A stretch of 64,000 nucleotides of DNA. Source: Gonapodya prolifera JEL478 (Eukaryota; Monoblepharomycota; Monoblepharidomycetes; Monoblepharidales; Gonapodyaceae). The notes under the pieces are model-generated. The model worked only from the letters and a program-made list of their open reading frames with translations. It was not told the DNA's origin and made no database searches. Shown in pieces: positions 61,950-64,000 of this stretch (its first letter is position 1; each line of letters starts with the position of its first letter). The translations under genes were made by a program, and so were the position numbers. The stretch lies in assembly GCA_001574975.1 (NCBI GenBank), contig KQ965750.1, positions 310,001-374,000 on the forward strand, written 5' to 3'.

Positions 61950-62911
61950 GGTGTTGACGGATTGGTTGTGGACCAATTAGAAATGACATGATTTTCACCC
62001 CACGCGTCATTTCTTTTTCTTCAAGCAGGCGGATCCGATAGAAGCAGTTACAGTTTCAGATGAAAAATACACCAGGCGATAATGGCGATGTGATCGACTT
62101 TAAAGCTAGCACTACCTTGAGTGGGTCTAGGAACAATTTGCATCTACTCAATTTGAATATCTGTTTGCATTGCATTCGCGAAATTCAAAAATCTTATGCC
62201 GCTGAGACCTTTTGCCTTGGTCAGTTCACCACTCCCAGCCCTTGAGACCCTTCCAATCTTCAACATCGAACGGAATCCTCGCCTGGGACGCATCCGCCAG
62301 CCATCCACGGCTCTTCTAATACGCGCGTGCTCCCACGAAGACGCCCTCATTGCCACCCGACAACCGTCTTAGCAAGCGCTCAGGGGATCGCGACGGGTCC
62401 GAGGACTCAACGACAAGGACTACAGAAAGACGCCGATCAATCACTAAAGAAGTCTTGACGGAGGAGCGCGCGTCGCTGCCCTATACTCTACTTTGTGTAC
62501 ACCTTCCGCCCCCACATTGTTGGAAATGTACTCTTCAAGACCCAGCCCCATCGTAAGTGTCTCTCGATAGCTGCCAGGCCATCGCCCAACTAATAACCTC
62601 TTTAATGCACCTTATCGCGGATAACGCTTGTTGCGACTCTGTGCATTTCCATATCGGGATTTGGTTCTCATCCATCGCTGGCACTATCCTGGCACTACGC
62701 CATTACTACATCGACATTCTCTCTGATGCTGCATTGCTATTTACAACCTCACACTGTACACCTCAATTTTACCGGCGCAACTTTGGGTGGATGTTGGATG
62801 CGCTCCCATGTGGCTACACTTCCTTACTCGCGGTCTTGTACTCCCCGTCTCCTCCACTCTAACTAAACGATGAACGCGATACCAACATTTGCTAACCCGT
62901 GACGTCGCTTG
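61950..62911. other. Divergent intergenic region, about 960 bp
   Basis: Between MoaE (minus) and the membrane protein at 62912 (plus). No recognisable gene; small frames at 62350-62860 lack motifs. Confidence 0.4.
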
Positions 62912-64000
62912 ATGCCTCCCAAGATCCCTGAAACCATCTATGGTCGTCTCACTCTGTTCTGTGGCATTGTAGAGGCTGCCGTCATCATCATCCTTGAATC
63001 CATTATCGCGTACTTCTTTGGAAAAAGTACCAACCCGACGGAGGGTGTTGTGAGCCCCGTGAGGGGTATCCCTGTCTACTTGACAGTGTTTTCCCTCGCT
63101 CAGGTCTTTTCCGTCATCCTTTGCTGGGACGCGGTAAGTATTGCCGTTCTTCAGCAAATTGTTGTGGAGTTCCGAGGATATGACCTGAGGAGATATTCAG
63201 TGGTTGTGGGAGGTTGTCATCTGCGGGAATCGCGCCATACACACTGTGAACCTGAACGGTTCTTCTTGACTGTGATGCATTTGACCATCATAAGAAATTG
63301 TTGTCATCCCTTAGTGCGACCTTCTCCTTAACCTCGTTTTTTCTACTTCCCGACCATATTGTCTTTTGTCAGCTCTACCACAAAAACACCATCCAAATCA
63401 TCGGATGGGTCCTCTTCAACTTCGCTACATTTGCCTACTCCATATTTCAATACAACCAGATGATAGGCCTGTTCGAGTTCGACCCCCTGAATCCCAACCC
63501 CGAAATCACCGACCCGGATGCTCTGAAGTCCATCCGGCCCGCCCTTGTGGTCATTCCGATCATTTTGGGTGTATTCCAACTAGTGGACCTAGTTTTAGCG
63601 TGGAAACTTTATCAGGAGTTTGGTTGGAGGATATACAAAAAGATCGGAGCGGACCCGAGGATGAAGAGTAAGTGGATTGCGTTCGAAGTTCAACGTGTTC
63701 TTTCGACTGATTTTTGTACGCCTACCAACAAAATCTGCGATTCGACTCCTCTGTGTGCAATCTCTGCTTCAAGACATGTACCGATGGTACCAAATTTTCC
63801 TAATGCTACTGAAATTCGACTTCTTTTTCGCGGTCGGGTTCACCATCCAGTTCCTTGCACTCATCCTTCAGAAAAATGACCCCGAGTTTGCCATAACTGT
63901 TGCTGCAATTCCAATCGCAGCCATCATTACCGCAATGGCTGTGTATGGGGTGAGTGTGCTCGAACAAAGAAATTACCCTCACCTATGGTACACGACATGC
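62912..64000 (+). CDS. Multi-pass membrane protein, 3' end beyond window
   Basis: The ATG at 62912 gives MPPKIPETIYGRLTLFCGIV, then a membrane helix (EAAVIIILESIIAYFFG) and another (VYLTVFSLAQVFSVILCW). After an intron (donor GTAAGT at about 63133) come LYHKNTIQIIGWVLFNFATF, PALVVIPIILGVFQLVDLVL and YQEFGWRIYKKIGADPRM, and after a second intron (from about 63669) MYRWYQIFLMLLKFDFFFAV, ILQKNDPEFAITVAAIPIAA. A further donor sits at the edge, so the gene continues. The pattern of many helices with YHKNTIQIIG and MYRWYQIFLMLLKFD matches a conserved but uncharacterised fungal membrane family as I remember it. Function unknown. Confidence 0.65.

Overview
The window reads as nuclear DNA of a zoosporic (chytrid-like) fungus. 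The genes are densely packed on both strands and broken by many short introns, mostly 50-100 bp, with GTRNGT donors and YAG acceptors. The gene set mixes fungal markers (a VTC polyphosphate subunit with SPX domain, Mdm35, Yme1, Ipi3, GH27 alpha-galactosidase) with genes usually linked to amoeboid or animal-like cells (a CARMIL actin regulator, two prominin-like five-pass proteins, a serpin, LRR-SH3 receptors, a Crinkler-type N-terminus). I saw no clear transposon, CRISPR array or bacterial-style operon. Lineage and all functions are inferred from protein motifs read by eye.

Layout. 1-4.0 kb: a tandem duplication on the minus strand of a two-gene unit, an LRR surface protein and a small one-pass membrane protein. 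Three of the four members keep a visible Tyr/PPPY cytoplasmic tail, and two copies show decay. 4.6-11.0 kb: an 18-exon CARMIL homologue of about 1,576 residues that ends in a calponin-homology domain. 11.2-20.0 kb: two tandem prominin-like glycoproteins. 20.3-21.7 kb: an STI1/DP-domain protein. 21.8-24.9 kb (minus): the mitochondrial i-AAA protease Yme1. 25.2-26.7 kb: a Crinkler-like locus. 27.0-29.0 kb: alpha-galactosidase. 29.2-31.0 kb (minus): Mdm35/TRIAP1 and an ankyrin-repeat protein. 31.0-32.9 kb: gene-poor. 32.9 kb: tRNA-His(GTG). 33.4-34.9 kb: serpin.

35.2-38.5 kb: VTC-family subunit. 38.6-42.2 kb: cyclic-nucleotide-gated-type channel with an abnormal pore filter and a 16-residue tail repeat. 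42.3-44.8 kb (minus): unrecognised Ser/Lys-rich, probably nuclear, protein. 45.0-49.8 kb (minus): large secreted/membrane protein with a GCC2/GCC3 cysteine module. 50.3 kb (minus): small membrane protein. 50.9-53.8 kb (minus): LRR-TM-SH3 receptor. 53.8-55.3 kb: GC-rich gene-free DNA with short repeats. 55.3-57.2 kb (minus): disrupted or unresolved lipoxygenase-like locus. 57.4-60.6 kb: Ipi3/WDR18 WD40 protein. 61.0-61.9 kb (minus): molybdopterin synthase large subunit (MOCS2B/MoaE). 62.9 kb to the right edge: multi-pass membrane protein, cut by the window end.

Themes: surface sensing or adhesion (LRR, SH3, PPPY and GCC proteins, prominin-like pair), cortical actin control (CARMIL-CH), ion signalling (CNG-type channel), and mitochondrial housekeeping. 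The most unusual items are the CARMIL-CH fusion, the channel without a GYG filter, the prominin-like pair, the intracellular serpin, and the LRR/PPPY duplication.
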